In this document: piece by piece, positions 23,372 to 32,836 of the stretch
Position numbering within the stretch: position 1 is the stretch's first letter
Layout of the letters: each line of letters opens with the position of its first letter
From: Streptomyces sp. NRRL F-5122
Lineage (GTDB): Bacteria; Actinomycetota; Actinomycetes; Streptomycetales; Streptomycetaceae
Assembly (NCBI RefSeq): GCF_001507435.1
Contig: NZ_LMWH01000001.1
Span: 124,001-188,000, forward strand
DNA length: 64,000 bases
Reading direction: 5' to 3'
Notes under the pieces: generated by a model
Told to the model about the DNA's origin: nothing
Seen by the model: only the letters and a program-made list of their open reading frames with translations
Database searches by the model: none
Made by a program: the position numbers and the translations under genes

Positions 23372-25135
23372 TCACGCCTCCTTCGGGTCGACGGGGGCGG
23401 AGGGACGACGGGTACGCCGCAGGGGCGGCTTGGCGCCGAGACGCTTGGGGTCGAGGCCGGACCAGGTGTGGCCGCTCGCGAAGAACTTGCGGCGCGCGAG
23501 GATCGTCATCAGCGGCTTGGTGAACAGGAAGACGACGACCACGTCGAGAACCGTGGTGAGACCGAGCGTGAAGGCGAAGCCCTGTACCTTGCCGACGGTG
23601 ACGATGAACAGCACCGCCGCGGCGAGGAACGACACGAAGTCCGAGACCAGGATGGTGCGCCGGGCACGCGGCCAGGCCCGCTCGACGGCGGGCCGCAGCG
23701 AGCGGCCCTCTCGGATCTCGTCCCGGATGCGTTCGAAGAACACGATGAACGAGTCCGCGGTGATACCGATGGCGACGATGGCACCACAGACCGCCGGCAG
23801 GTTCAGCGCGAAGCCGATGGTCGGGCCCAGCAGCGACATGATCACGTAGGTGAGGACGGCCGACACCAGCAGCGACGCGATCGCGATCATCGACAGACCG
23901 CGGTAGTAGACCACCAGGTAGATCACGACCAGCGCGAGGCCGATCGCACCGGCGATCAGACCGGCGTGCAGCTGCTCACCGCCGAGCGCGGCGGTGACGG
24001 TCGTGACGCTCTGCTCCTCGAAGGAGAGCGGAAGGGCACCGTAGGACAGGACGTTGGCCAGGTCCTTGGCCTCGGTCTGGTCGAAGCTGCCGGTGATCTC
24101 GGCGTTGCCGCCGGTCAGCGCCTGCTGGACGTAGGGGTCCGAGACGACCTCACCGTCGAGGACGATGGCGAACTGGTTCTGCGGCGACTGGTTCTGCGCC
24201 AGCTTCCCGGTGATGCTCGCGAACTTCTTGGCACCCGCGGACGTGAAGTCCATGGTGACCTTCCAGCCACCTGCGCCCTGGGTGTCGTAGACCGCCTGGG
24301 CCTTCTTCACGTCCGTACCGGCGACCTCGGCCGGGCCGAGGACGTACTTCTGCCACTGCTTCTGCGAGTTCTGACCACAGGCGACCGTGGGCTCGGTGGG
24401 CTTGGCGCCCACACCGGCCTTGGCACGCACGGCCGGGGCGGCGCAGTCCAGCGCGGCGTACTGGGCCTGGAGCGCGGCGGTCGCGTCGGAGCCGCCGCTG
24501 GGCGACGGGGAGGCGCTGGGTGCGCTCGAGGAGGCCGGGGCGGAGCCGGACGGCGTCGGCGACGAGGTGGCCTTCAGGGCGTCCGTCACCGGGCGGCCCT
24601 GCGAGGTGGCGGTCGCCGACGGCGTGGCGGACCCGGACGGAGTCGGGGAGCCGGACGAGGTCGCCTTGCTGCCGGACTGCGCGGAAGGGCTGCCGGAGGC
24701 GCTCGGCGTCGCGCCCGGGGAGGCCGCGGCGCCGCTGACCTCGGTGGCCAGAACGGGGCGGAAGTACAGCTTGGCCGTGGTGCCGACCTGGTCCCGGGCC
24801 TGCTTGGAGTTCGTGCCCCGGGGGATGTTCACGATGATGTTGCGATCACCCTGCGTCTGGACCTCGGCCTCCGAGACACCCAGACCGTTGACACGGCGGT
24901 TCATGATGTCGACCGCGGTGTCCATGTTGGTCTTGTTGATCGCGGATTCCTGGCCGCTCTTCGCCGCGAGCGTGATGCTCGTGCCACCGGCGAGGTCGAT
25001 GCCGAGACGCGGAGTGGTGTGTCCGGAGGCGAACATTCCCCCGGTGAGCGCCGCGATGGCGATCAGGATGAGGGCCAGCGAGCGACCTGGCTTGCTCTGG
25101 GCGCTCGCGCTCCGGCCCTTCTTCGGTGCTGCCAC
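23372..25135 (-). CDS. secD: Protein-export membrane protein SecD
   Basis: A 587-aa six-TM RND-type subunit. TM1 at ~20-40, the D1 motif GIDLAGGTS, then the large external P1 domain, and TM2-TM6 from ~400 with the conserved AIGITADSFIVFFERIRDE segment (D4/D5). The P1 domain carries a ~85-residue insertion (about 133-217) of Ser, Pro, Gly, Ala and Thr, probably a flexible linker outside the membrane; P1 base and head flank it. Upstream yajC is separated by 133 nt containing a hairpin. Confidence 0.95.
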   Translation of the reverse strand: MAAPKKGRSASAQSKPGRSLALILIAIAALTGGMFASGHTTPRLGIDLAGGTSITLAAKSGQESAINKTNMDTAVDIMNRRVNGLGVSEAEVQTQGDRNIIVNIPRGTNSKQARDQVGTTAKLYFRPVLATEVSGAAASPGATPSASGSPSAQSGSKATSSGSPTPSGSATPSATATSQGRPVTDALKATSSPTPSGSAPASSSAPSASPSPSGGSDATAALQAQYAALDCAAPAVRAKAGVGAKPTEPTVACGQNSQKQWQKYVLGPAEVAGTDVKKAQAVYDTQGAGGWKVTMDFTSAGAKKFASITGKLAQNQSPQNQFAIVLDGEVVSDPYVQQALTGGNAEITGSFDQTEAKDLANVLSYGALPLSFEEQSVTTVTAALGGEQLHAGLIAGAIGLALVVIYLVVYYRGLSMIAIASLLVSAVLTYVIMSLLGPTIGFALNLPAVCGAIVAIGITADSFIVFFERIRDEIREGRSLRPAVERAWPRARRTILVSDFVSFLAAAVLFIVTVGKVQGFAFTLGLTTVLDVVVVFLFTKPLMTILARRKFFASGHTWSGLDPKRLGAKPPLRRTRRPSAPVDPKEA

Positions 25136-25226
25136 CTTCTCGTACTCCCTCTCAGGCCGCCGCGCGCGGGGTCAGCGTGCGGGGGGCCATGACATTTTGT
25201 CGGGATTCCGCGCGAAAACCGCACAA

Positions 25227-25262
25227 CCCGGGACCGGGGCGCGTCGGCGCTCCGGTCCCGGG
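25227..25262 (-). terminator. Hairpin between yajC and secD
   Basis: An 11-bp perfect stem (cccgggaccgg / ccggtcccggg) with a 14-nt loop, starting 7 nt after the yajC stop. It suggests that secD is reached by read-through or has its own promoter in 25136-25226. Confidence 0.7.
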
Positions 25263-25268
25263 ACACGG

Positions 25269-25760
25269 CTACTTCGCGTCGGCCTCGCCGTCGGTCTTCT
25301 TGAGCTCTGCTGCGTCGGCCTTCGCCTCGGCCGGCTTGTCGGCGGCGTCCTCGGCCGCGTCCTTCTTGCCGAGGTCCACGGGCTTGTCGTCGGAGGCGTC
25401 GGCGGCGGGCTCGTCGGTCTCGGTGAGGGAGGAGGCGTCGTCCGGCACCACACTGCCGTCGGCCTTCAGATCGTGCTCGACGCCGTGCACGATGCGGTTG
25501 TACTCGTCGTCGGTGAGGACGGCGCCGATCGCGTTCTTCGCGAAGAGCAGTTCCACGCCCGGGCCCGCGTCAAGAAGGACCGTGTCCTCGTTGACCTCCT
25601 TGACCGTCGCGTACATGCCCCCGATCGTGCGGACACCACTGCCGGGCTGCATGTCGTTGCGCATGTTCGCGGCCTGCTGCTGCTTGCGCTTGGCCGAACG
25701 GGTCATGAGGAACATCGCCGCGATGAGCACGATGAACGGGAGGAGGGTCAAGGTATTCAC
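25269..25760 (-). CDS. yajC: Preprotein translocase subunit YajC
   Basis: A 163-aa accessory subunit of SecDF. One N-terminal TM (LLPFIVLIAAMFLMT), then the conserved RSAKRKQQQ basic turn, the GSGVRTIGGMYATVKEV and DTVLLDAGPGVELLFAKNAI beta-rich domain, and a ~75-residue acidic Ala/Asp/Lys-rich C-terminal extension longer than in E. coli. The GTG start (25758-25760) is chosen because TM1 begins right after it and AAGGA lies upstream; a longer reading adds an implausible polar leader. Confidence 0.9.
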   Translation of the reverse strand: MNTLTLLPFIVLIAAMFLMTRSAKRKQQQAANMRNDMQPGSGVRTIGGMYATVKEVNEDTVLLDAGPGVELLFAKNAIGAVLTDDEYNRIVHGVEHDLKADGSVVPDDASSLTETDEPAADASDDKPVDLGKKDAAEDAADKPAEAKADAAELKKTDGEADAK

Positions 25761-25924
25761 GGGACGGAGTTTCCTTCGCACGACCGCTGAATCGGCGGCC
25801 TGGTGGATGGGGGTGGTCGGCACCGCCCCTTAGAGGCGGCATCGGCGGAGTCTAAGCGAGTCCGCACGCATGGAACAACGCTCAGCATGGCACCGGGGTT
25901 CCTGGTGGTGCGAGTACCGCGCCG

Positions 25925-26995
25925 TCACGCCCCGAACAGGTCCTGTTGTCCGTTTCCCCCCGTGGATCCGTGGGGCGCGGTGAGGCCGAGATGGGTCCAG
26001 GCCGCCGGGGTCGCCACACGTCCTCGCGGGGTGCGGGCGAGAAGGCCCTCCCGGACCAGAAACGGTTCGGCGACCTCTTCCACGGTCTCACGTTCCTCCC
26101 CCACCGCGACCGCCAGCGTGGACAGGCCCACGGGGCCGCCGCCGAACAGCTTGAGCAGCGCTTGGAGGACCGCACGGTCGAGCCGGTCGAGGCCGCGGGC
26201 GTCCACCTCGTAGACGCCGAGCGCCGCGCCCGCGATCTCGCGGGTGATCACGCCGTCGGCCTTGACCTGCGCATAGTCCCGGACACGGCGCAGCAGGCGG
26301 TTGGCGATACGGGGGGTGCCACGCGACCGCCCAGCGATCTCCGCCGCCCCGTCGGTGTCGATCTCGACGTCGAGGAGGCTCGCCGAGCGGTGGATGACCC
26401 GCTCCAGCTCCACGGGCTCGTAGAACTCCATGTGCGCGGTGAAGCCGAAGCGGTCGCGCAGCGGGGGCGGCAGCAGCCCGGCCCGGGTGGTGGCGCCGAC
26501 CAGGGTGAACGGCGGCAGCTCCAGAGGGATGGCGGTGGCGCCCGGTCCCTTGCCGACGATCACGTCGACGCGGAAGTCCTCCATCGCCATGTAGAGCATC
26601 TCCTCGGCGGGCCGGGACATGCGGTGGATCTCGTCGAGGAAGAGGACCTCGCCCTCCTGCAGGGAGGAGAGGATCGCCGCGAGGTCGCCGGCGTGCTGGA
26701 TGGCGGGACCGCTGGTGATGCGGATGGGAGCGCCCATCTCCGCCGCGATGATCATCGACAGCGTCGTCTTGCCGAGGCCGGGGGCGCCGGACAGGAGTAC
26801 ATGGTCGGCGGTGGCGCCCCGGGCGCGGGCGGCGCGCAGCACGAGGTCGAGCTGCTCGCGCACCTTCTCCTGGCCGATGAACTCGTCCAGGTCCTTGGGG
26901 CGCAGCGCGGCCTCGACGGCCTGGTCCTCACGGTCGGCGGACGCGCCGACGAGCCGCTCGGCGGCGGGGGTGTCGGACGTGTCGTCCCAGTTCAT
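25925..26995 (-). CDS. ruvB: Holliday junction branch-migration ATPase RuvB
   Basis: A 356-aa AAA+ motor. Walker [11 protein letters not shown] near residue 70, Walker [16 protein letters not shown], sensor I GATTRAG, arginine-finger segment LRDRFGF, and the C-terminal winged-helix ([25 protein letters not shown]). It hexamerises on DNA with RuvA to move Holliday junctions. It follows ruvA by 37 nt in the order ruvC-ruvA-ruvB. Length normal. Confidence 0.97.
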   Translation of the reverse strand: MNWDDTSDTPAAERLVGASADREDQAVEAALRPKDLDEFIGQEKVREQLDLVLRAARARGATADHVLLSGAPGLGKTTLSMIIAAEMGAPIRITSGPAIQHAGDLAAILSSLQEGEVLFLDEIHRMSRPAEEMLYMAMEDFRVDVIVGKGPGATAIPLELPPFTLVGATTRAGLLPPPLRDRFGFTAHMEFYEPVELERVIHRSASLLDVEIDTDGAAEIAGRSRGTPRIANRLLRRVRDYAQVKADGVITREIAGAALGVYEVDARGLDRLDRAVLQALLKLFGGGPVGLSTLAVAVGEERETVEEVAEPFLVREGLLARTPRGRVATPAAWTHLGLTAPHGSTGGNGQQDLFGA

Positions 26996-27032
26996 GTGGT
27001 GTGCCTCGGGGTGTGGTGGTCGGGCCGGCGGG

Positions 27033-27638
27033 TCAGCGGGCTCGGTTCAGGGTCTGCAGGGCCGCCTTCAGGAGGACACCGACCTGCGGTGCGCCCTCGA
27101 CGCTCTCCGCCTGCGGGGCGACCGCGGCAACGGCCTCGTCCGCCTCGCGGGTGGCATATCCGAGGCCGATGAGGGCCGCGTGCAGCTGGTCGCGCCAGCC
27201 GGAGGTCACCGGCCTGCCGACCGCGGGAGCGCCGATGGGCTCGCCGAGGCGGTCCTTCAGCTCCAGGAGCAGCTTCTGGGCGCCCTTCTTGCCGATGCCG
27301 GGGACCGCGATGAGCGCCTTCTCGTCACCGGTCGCCACGGCACGCCGCAGGGCGTCCGGGCTGTGCACCGCCAGCATCGACTGGGCCAGGCGCGGACCGA
27401 CACCGCTCGCGGTCTGCAGCAGCTCGAAGACCTGGCGCTCGTCGTCGTCCGCGAAGCCGTACAGGGTCAGCGAGTCCTCCCGCACGACCAGGGAGGTGGC
27501 GAGCTTGGCCTGCCGGCCCACCCTGAGGCCGGAGAGGGTGTTCGGCGAGCACTGGACGGCGATGCCCACGCCGCCCACCTCGACCACCGCGGAGTCCGGG
27601 GCGACGGCGGCGACCGGGCCGCTGACGAAGGCGATCAT
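27033..27638 (-). CDS. ruvA: Holliday junction DNA helicase subunit RuvA
   Basis: A 201-aa junction-binding protein. An N-terminal OB domain ([20 protein letters not shown]), two helix-hairpin-helix motifs ([17 protein letters not shown] and [20 protein letters not shown]), and a C-terminal domain III that contacts RuvB ([16 protein letters not shown]). The ATG (27636-27638) overlaps the ruvC stop as ATGA; the frame stays open far upstream, but only as an anti-frame of ruvC/yebC. Confidence 0.96.
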   Translation of the reverse strand: MIAFVSGPVAAVAPDSAVVEVGGVGIAVQCSPNTLSGLRVGRQAKLATSLVVREDSLTLYGFADDDERQVFELLQTASGVGPRLAQSMLAVHSPDALRRAVATGDEKALIAVPGIGKKGAQKLLLELKDRLGEPIGAPAVGRPVTSGWRDQLHAALIGLGYATREADEAVAAVAPQAESVEGAPQVGVLLKAALQTLNRAR

Positions 27639-28165
27639 GAGGAGCGGCCTTTCGATGCGTGCAGGGCGACGGCCTGCTGGAGTCGGTTCTGTGCGGGGGC
27701 GCGCCAGATGTGGCAGATGGCGAGGGCCAGGGCGTCGGCGGCGTCGGCAGGCTTGGGCGGGGCGTCGAGCCGGAGCAGCCGGGTGACCATGGCACCGACC
27801 TGTGCCTTGTCGGCACGTCCCGCGCCGGTGACGGCGGCCTTGACCTCGCTGGGGGTGTGCAGGGCGACGGGGATGCCGCGCCGGGCGGCGCAGAGCATGG
27901 CGACGGCACTGGCCTGGGCGGTGCCCATCACCGTCCGTACGTTGTGCTGGCTGAACACCCGCTCCACGGCGACGAATTCGGGCCGGTGCTCGTCCAGCCA
28001 CTGCTCGATGCCCTGCTCGACGGCGACGAGGCGGTGCCCGAGATCGGCGTCCACGGGGGTACGGACGACGCCCACGCCGAGCATGGTCAACGGCCGCCCG
28101 GGAACGCCCTCGACGACCCCGACACCGCATCGGGTCAGTCCGGGGTCCACCCCAAGTACGCGCAC
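27635..28165 (-). CDS. ruvC: Holliday junction resolvase RuvC
   Basis: A 176-aa RNase H-fold endonuclease that cuts Holliday junctions. Acidic catalytic residues sit in [12 protein letters not shown] (first Asp), [11 protein letters not shown] (Glu), and near the C-terminus in [12 protein letters not shown] (two Asp). GTG start (28163-28165). The first gene of ruvC-ruvA-ruvB, with a coupled ATGA overlap to ruvA. A hairpin upstream (28260-28289) belongs to yebC, so the ruv operon promoter should lie within 28166-28259. Confidence 0.96.
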   Translation of the reverse strand: MRVLGVDPGLTRCGVGVVEGVPGRPLTMLGVGVVRTPVDADLGHRLVAVEQGIEQWLDEHRPEFVAVERVFSQHNVRTVMGTAQASAVAMLCAARRGIPVALHTPSEVKAAVTGAGRADKAQVGAMVTRLLRLDAPPKPADAADALALAICHIWRAPAQNRLQQAVALHASKGRSS

Positions 28166-28259
28166 GCGCCCCTCCGTTCGATCTCGCCGGGCCGCCGACG
28201 AGCGGTTTCCCCGGTTCGTGCAGGCTATCGGGTGCCACCGACAACGATCGGCAAAGCGA

Positions 28260-28289
28260 CGGGCCGACGGGTGATGTCCCGTCGGCCCG
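28260..28289 (-). terminator. yebC terminator
   Basis: A 12-bp perfect stem (cgggccgacggg / cccgtcggcccg) with a 6-nt loop, 17 nt beyond the yebC stop. Confidence 0.75.
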
Positions 28290-28306
28290 GTCGGTTCGCG
28301 GCGGTG

Positions 28307-29059
28307 TTACGCCTCGACCTTCTCCATGATCTCGTCGCTGACGTCGAAGTTCGCGAAGACGTTCTGCACGTCGTCGCTGTCCTCGAGCGCGTCGATCAGC
28401 CTGAAGATCTTCACGGCGCCTTCCTCGTCCAGCTCGACCTGTACGGAGGGCACGAAGTTGGCCTCGGCGGAGTCGTAGTCGATCCCGCCCTGCTGGAGCG
28501 CGGTTCGGACCGCGATCAGGTCGGTCGCCTCGCTGATCACCTCGAAGGACTCGCCGAGGTCGTTGACCTCCTCGGCGCCCGCGTCGAGCACGGCACCCAG
28601 TACGTCGTCCTCGGTCAGCTCGCCCTTGGGGACGATCACGACACCCTTGCGGGTGAACATGTACGACACGGAGCCCGGGTCGGCCATGGAGCCGCCGTTG
28701 CGGGTCATGGCGACGCGGACGTCGGAGGCGGCGCGGTTGCGGTTGTCGGTGAGGCACTCGATGAGCACCGCGACACCGTTCGGGCCGTAACCCTCGTACA
28801 TGATGGTCTCGTAGTCGGCACCGCCGGCCTCGAGGCCCGCGCCGCGCTTGACCGCGGAGTCGATGTTCTTGTTCGGGACAGACTGCTTCTTCGCCTTCTG
28901 GATGGCGTCGTAGAGGGTCGGGTTGCCGTCCGGGTCCGACCCGCCCGTGCGGGCGGCGACCTCGATGTTCTTGATCAGCTTCGCGAAGAGCTTGCCGCGC
29001 TTGGCGTCGATCACGGCCTTCTTGTGCTTCGTCGTGGCCCATTTAGAGTGGCCGGACAT
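28307..29059 (-). CDS. YebC/PmpR family protein
   Basis: A 250-aa protein of the widespread YebC family (TACO1 in mitochondria), described as transcriptional regulators and, more recently, as translation factors at proline-rich stretches. The family start [23 protein letters not shown] is present (shown here in parts: SGHSKW, KHKK, DAKRGK), as are [24 protein letters not shown] and [14 protein letters not shown]. It ends with an acidic region. Located between pdxT (48-nt gap) and ruvC, as in most actinobacteria. Confidence 0.93.
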   Translation of the reverse strand: MSGHSKWATTKHKKAVIDAKRGKLFAKLIKNIEVAARTGGSDPDGNPTLYDAIQKAKKQSVPNKNIDSAVKRGAGLEAGGADYETIMYEGYGPNGVAVLIECLTDNRNRAASDVRVAMTRNGGSMADPGSVSYMFTRKGVVIVPKGELTEDDVLGAVLDAGAEEVNDLGESFEVISEATDLIAVRTALQQGGIDYDSAEANFVPSVQVELDEEGAVKIFRLIDALEDSDDVQNVFANFDVSDEIMEKVEA

Positions 29060-29107
29060 CTGCCTGTCTCCTTCGCGTAACCCATCTCTGTGTGAACGCC
29101 AGAGATC

Positions 29108-29716
29108 CTACAAGGACTCCGCCGTCCGTTCGGCTCGCACCATGTCGACGAACAGGGCGTGCACGCGATGGTCGCCGGTCAGTTCCGGATGGAACGACGT
29201 GGCGAGCGCGTTGCCCTGGCGAACGGCGACGATGTGGCCGTCGTACTCCGCGAGCACCTCGGCCCCCGCTCCGACGGACTCGACCCAGGGGGCGCGGATG
29301 AAGACGCCCTCTACAGGATCTCCCTCGACACCGTCGACGTCGACCGCCGCCTCGAACGACTCGTTCTGACGTCCGAACGCGTTGCGGCGCACGATCATGT
29401 CGATGCCGCCGACGGTCTCCTGGCCCGACCGCGGGTCGAGGATCTTGTCGGCGAGCATGATCATGCCCGCGCAGGTGCCGTAGACGGGCATCCCGCCGCG
29501 CACGCGTGCGCGGAGGGGTTCCATCACTCCGAAGAGGACGGCCAGCTTGGAGATGGTGGTGGACTCGCCGCCGGGGAGGACGAGGCCGTCGACCTCGGCG
29601 AGCTCTTCGGGGCGCCGCACCGGCCTGGCCACGACGTCTGCCGCGGCCAGGGCGATGAGGTGCTCCCGTACGTCGCCCTGAAGGGCCAGGACGCCGATCA
29701 CGGGTGCGTCGGTCAT
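29108..29716 (-). CDS. pdxT: Pyridoxal 5'-phosphate synthase glutaminase subunit
   Basis: A 202-aa class I-type glutamine amidotransferase that supplies ammonia to Pdx[13 protein letters not shown] at the N-terminus, PGGEST oxyanion segment, nucleophile Cys in [10 protein letters not shown], and the His/Glu of the triad in SFHPELTGD. The ATG (29714-29716) is taken; pdxS ends 37 nt upstream. It forms the PLP-synthase operon with pdxS, and yebC follows. Confidence 0.95.
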   Translation of the reverse strand: MTDAPVIGVLALQGDVREHLIALAAADVVARPVRRPEELAEVDGLVLPGGESTTISKLAVLFGVMEPLRARVRGGMPVYGTCAGMIMLADKILDPRSGQETVGGIDMIVRRNAFGRQNESFEAAVDVDGVEGDPVEGVFIRAPWVESVGAGAEVLAEYDGHIVAVRQGNALATSFHPELTGDHRVHALFVDMVRAERTAESL

Positions 29717-29753
29717 GTACGTGGTGTCCTCTGTGATGTGGTGCCGGCCCGGT

Positions 29754-30665
29754 CTACCAGCCGCGGTTGGCGTAGCGCTCGCTCTCGGGGAGAACGTCGC
29801 AGTTGATGCCGACCATGGCCTCGCCGAGGTTGCGGGAGGCATCGGCGATGATCTTCGGGTCGTCGTAGAAGGTGGTCGCCTTCACGATGGCGGCGGCACG
29901 CTTGGCCGGGTCGCCCGACTTGAAGATGCCGGAGCCGACGAAGACGCCCTCGGCGCCGAGCTGGCGCATCAGCGCGGCGTCGGCGGGGGTGGCGACACCA
30001 CCGGCGGAGAACAGCACGACCGGGAGCTTGCCCAGCTCGGCGACCTCCTTGACCAGCTCGTACGGGGCCCGCAGCTCCTTGGCGGCGGCGTACAGCTCGT
30101 GGTTGTCGTAGCCGCGCAGGCGGGCCATCTCGTTCTTGATCTGGCGCAGGTGGCGCACGGCCTCCACGACGTTGCCGGTGCCGGCCTCGCCCTTGGAGCG
30201 GATCATGGCCGCGCCCTCGGCGATACGGCGCAGGGCCTCGCCGAGGTTGGTGGCGCCGCAGACGAACGGCGTGGTGAAGGCCCACTTGTCGGAGTGGTTG
30301 ACCTCGTCGGCCGGGGTCAGCACCTCGGACTCGTCGATGTAGTCGACGCCGAGGGACTGCAGGACCTGGGCCTCGACGAAGTGGCCGATCCGGGACTTGG
30401 CCATGACCGGGATCGAGACGGCTTCGATGATGCCCTCGATCATGTCCGGGTCGGACATACGGGCCACCCCGCCGTCCTTGCGGATGTCGGCCGGGACCCG
30501 CTCCAGAGCCATGACGGCGACGGCGCCCGCGTCCTCGGCGATCTTCGCCTGCTCCGGCGTGACGACGTCCATGATCACGCCGCCCTTGAGCTGCTCGGCC
30601 ATGCCGCGCTTGACGCGGGCTGTGCCGGTCTCGGGGTTCTGGGGGGTGGAGAGCGTGCTGGACAC
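29754..30665 (-). CDS. pdxS: Pyridoxal 5'-phosphate synthase lyase subunit
   Basis: A 303-aa TIM-barrel enzyme making PLP from ribose 5-phosphate, glyceraldehyde 3-phosphate and PdxT-derived ammonia. Signature stretches are [17 protein letters not shown] (with the catalytic Lys later in [14 protein letters not shown]), [20 protein letters not shown] and [15 protein letters not shown]. The GTG start (30663-30665) has GAGG ~11 nt upstream and gives [14 protein letters not shown]. The 152 nt upstream separate it from a LemA-like gene. Confidence 0.96.
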   Translation of the reverse strand: MSSTLSTPQNPETGTARVKRGMAEQLKGGVIMDVVTPEQAKIAEDAGAVAVMALERVPADIRKDGGVARMSDPDMIEGIIEAVSIPVMAKSRIGHFVEAQVLQSLGVDYIDESEVLTPADEVNHSDKWAFTTPFVCGATNLGEALRRIAEGAAMIRSKGEAGTGNVVEAVRHLRQIKNEMARLRGYDNHELYAAAKELRAPYELVKEVAELGKLPVVLFSAGGVATPADAALMRQLGAEGVFVGSGIFKSGDPAKRAAAIVKATTFYDDPKIIADASRNLGEAMVGINCDVLPESERYANRGW

Positions 30666-30817
30666 GGGTGGGACCTCACTCTGCGAAAGAGGAAATTCTG
30701 CTCGACGAGAGAAAACGTGAGGTGAACAGGCCACGGCAAGGGCCAATGGTGAGCCGGTGGATCGTTTTGCCCCGGCAGGGGGTGCCACCGGCGGGTTTCA
30801 CCCCGTCTCGCGGGCGG

Positions 30818-31363
30818 TCACACGGTCGAACGGCCCACGAGCCCGGTCGGTGGCTCGTCGTCCATTTCGAACGCCATCGGGAAGGGCGCGTGGCCGGCGA
30901 GACGGAACAGGCGCACCTTGCGGTGGCGCCGCAGTGCCCGCGCGGCGCGCACCGCGTCGTTGTGGAAGCGCCGGGCCATCGGCACCTTGCGCACGGCCTC
31001 GGTCAGCTCCCGGGCCGCCTCCTCGCCGCCCGGTGCCTGCTGCACCGCCTGCACCTGCGGGGCCTCCTCGAAGACGGCCCGCAATGCCTGGCTCAACTCG
31101 CTCTCGGCGACCTCGCGCTGATCCTCCTCCGCCTGGCGGGCGGCGTGCGCCGCCTCGTACAGCACGATCGAGGCGGCCGGGTCGAGTACGCCGGAGGTCG
31201 CCAGCTCCTGGGTGATCGACGCACGCCGCAGCAACTGCGCGTCGAGCGCGGCACGCGCCGCGTCGATCCGGGCGTGCAGCCGGTCGAGGCGCCCCGCGGT
31301 CCAGCTCAGATAGAGGCCGATCGCGACGAGGACGACGAGGATCCAGATGAGGGTTGGGCTCAC
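30818..31363 (-). CDS. LemA-like small membrane protein
   Basis: A 181-aa protein with one N-terminal TM helix (SPTLIWILVVLVAIGLYLSW) followed by an all-helical, charged domain. The layout and the C-terminal ARRFHNDAVRAARALRRHR...FP block resemble LemA-family proteins (cf. the family's ARR-x-YN-x-AV ... FP). The match is by eye, so the family call is tentative. GTG start (31361-31363) taken because the TM begins at once; the ribosome site is weak. It lies between pimA and pdxS on the same strand. Function unknown. Confidence 0.7.
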   Translation of the reverse strand: MSPTLIWILVVLVAIGLYLSWTAGRLDRLHARIDAARAALDAQLLRRASITQELATSGVLDPAASIVLYEAAHAARQAEEDQREVAESELSQALRAVFEEAPQVQAVQQAPGGEEAARELTEAVRKVPMARRFHNDAVRAARALRRHRKVRLFRLAGHAPFPMAFEMDDEPPTGLVGRSTV

Positions 31364-31675
31364 GGGCCGCAAGGCTACCGGGCCGCTCGCGCACGCCCCT
31401 CGCGTCCTACCCGGCCACGGAGGCGGCCCACGGCTTCCGTGCGGGGGTCGGACGGCGCCCGGCGGGCCTACGGGGTTCGGCACGTCCCGCACAAGCACGC
31501 GACCACGCCGGGGATCGCCCAGGCACCCGTACACGGCGCCCGCGCCCTCCGTAGCCGACTCGCAGACCGGCCGGAGCCCGCCGACCGGCACGCGCAGCAG
31601 CACCTGGGACCAACCGCGCCGAACGCCCGCCCGACAGCACGCGCACGCGTCCATGCCGGAAGACGGCGCCCGGGC
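31364..31675. other. 312-nt interval, no gene seen
   Basis: Between the pimA stop and the LemA-like gene start. Open frames are antisense shadows with poor codon bias. It presumably holds the promoter of the downstream gene. I see no clear hairpin or repeat. Confidence 0.5.
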
Positions 31676-32836
31676 TCAGTCCCGCGCCAGACCCAGTCGT
31701 GCCCGCAGGCTCGCCCGCTCGTCCGCGGCCACGGCGGCCGCGCCCTCCGTCACCGTCTCGTAGACCGACAGGATCTCCGCACCCACCGTCGACCAGTCGA
31801 AGCGCCGTACATGGGCGCCGCCCCGCCGCCGCAGCTCCTCGCGCCGCTGCGGGTTCTCCAGCAGCCGCACGGCGGCGTCGGCGAGTGCGTCGGCGTCCTC
31901 GTTGGCGAACAGTTCGCCGGCCGCGCCCCGGTCGAGGACCTGGGCGAAGGCATCGAGGTCGGAGGCGAGCACGGCCGCCTGTGCGGACATCGCCTCCACC
32001 AGGATGATCCCGAAGCTCTCACCGCCGGTGTTGGGCGCCACGTACAGGTCGACGCTGCGCAGGAAGCGGGCCTTCTCCTCGTCGCTGATCATCCCGAGGA
32101 ACTCCACTCGCGGGCGCAGGTCCTCGGGAAGTGTCTCGACCGCCTCCTTCTCGTCGCCGCGTCCGGCGACCAGGAGCCGCGTCTGCGGCCGGGCGGCGAG
32201 GATCTTCGGCAGGGCCCGCATGAGAACGGGCAGTCCCTTGCGCGGTTCGTCGATGCGCCCCATGAAGCCGATCGTGTCGCCCTGCCACTCCGGCTTGGGC
32301 TTGGCCTTGGCGAAGAAGTCGACGTCCACGCCGTTCGGGATGACCACCGCGTCGCCGCCCAGGTGCTCCACGAGCGTGCGCCGGGCGTACTCGCTCACGG
32401 CGATCCGGGCGCTGATCTTCTCCAGAGCCGCCTGGAGGATCGCGTAGGCGGCGATCATCGCCCGGGAGCGCGGGTTCGACGTGTGGAAGGTGGCCACGAT
32501 GGGGCCCTGCGCCGCCCAGCAGGCCAGCAGGCCCAGCGACGGCGAGGCCGGCTCATGGATGTGGATCACGTCGAACCTGCCTTCGTGCAGCCAGCGCCGC
32601 ACCCGGGCGGCGCTGAGGAAGCCGAAGTTCAGCCGGGCCACCGAGCCGTTGTACGGCACCGGCACCGCGCGGCCCGCCGAGACGACGTACGGCGGCAGGG
32701 GGGTGTCGTCGTCCGCCGGGGCGAGCACGGAGACCTCGTGCCCGAGGCGGATGAAGTACTCGGCCAGATCACGGATGTGGAACTGGACGCCACCCGGCAC
32801 GTCCCAGGAGTACGGGCAGACGATGCCGATCCTCAC
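31676..32836 (-). CDS. pimA: Phosphatidylinositol alpha-mannosyltransferase-like (GT4)
   Basis: A 386-aa GT-B fold glycosyltransferase. N-terminal acceptor domain starts RIGIVCPYSWDVPGGVQFHI; the GDP-mannose-binding C-terminal domain has GFMGRIDEPRKGLPVLMRAL and the GT4 EX7E block ESFGIILVEAM. In mycobacteria PimA adds the first mannose to phosphatidylinositol on the cytosolic membrane face. GTG start (32834-32836) overlaps the acyltransferase stop as GTGA. With the acyltransferase and pgsA it forms the PIM operon, which strongly supports the assignment. Confidence 0.92.
   Translation of the reverse strand: MRIGIVCPYSWDVPGGVQFHIRDLAEYFIRLGHEVSVLAPADDDTPLPPYVVSAGRAVPVPYNGSVARLNFGFLSAARVRRWLHEGRFDVIHIHEPASPSLGLLACWAAQGPIVATFHTSNPRSRAMIAAYAILQAALEKISARIAVSEYARRTLVEHLGGDAVVIPNGVDVDFFAKAKPKPEWQGDTIGFMGRIDEPRKGLPVLMRALPKILAARPQTRLLVAGRGDEKEAVETLPEDLRPRVEFLGMISDEEKARFLRSVDLYVAPNTGGESFGIILVEAMSAQAAVLASDLDAFAQVLDRGAAGELFANEDADALADAAVRLLENPQRREELRRRGGAHVRRFDWSTVGAEILSVYETVTEGAAAVAADERASLRARLGLARD

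Noticed and set aside
22307..25192. A 961-codon open frame on the plus strand
   Set aside because: Antisense to secF and secD, with composition typical of GC-rich shadow frames and no ribosome site.
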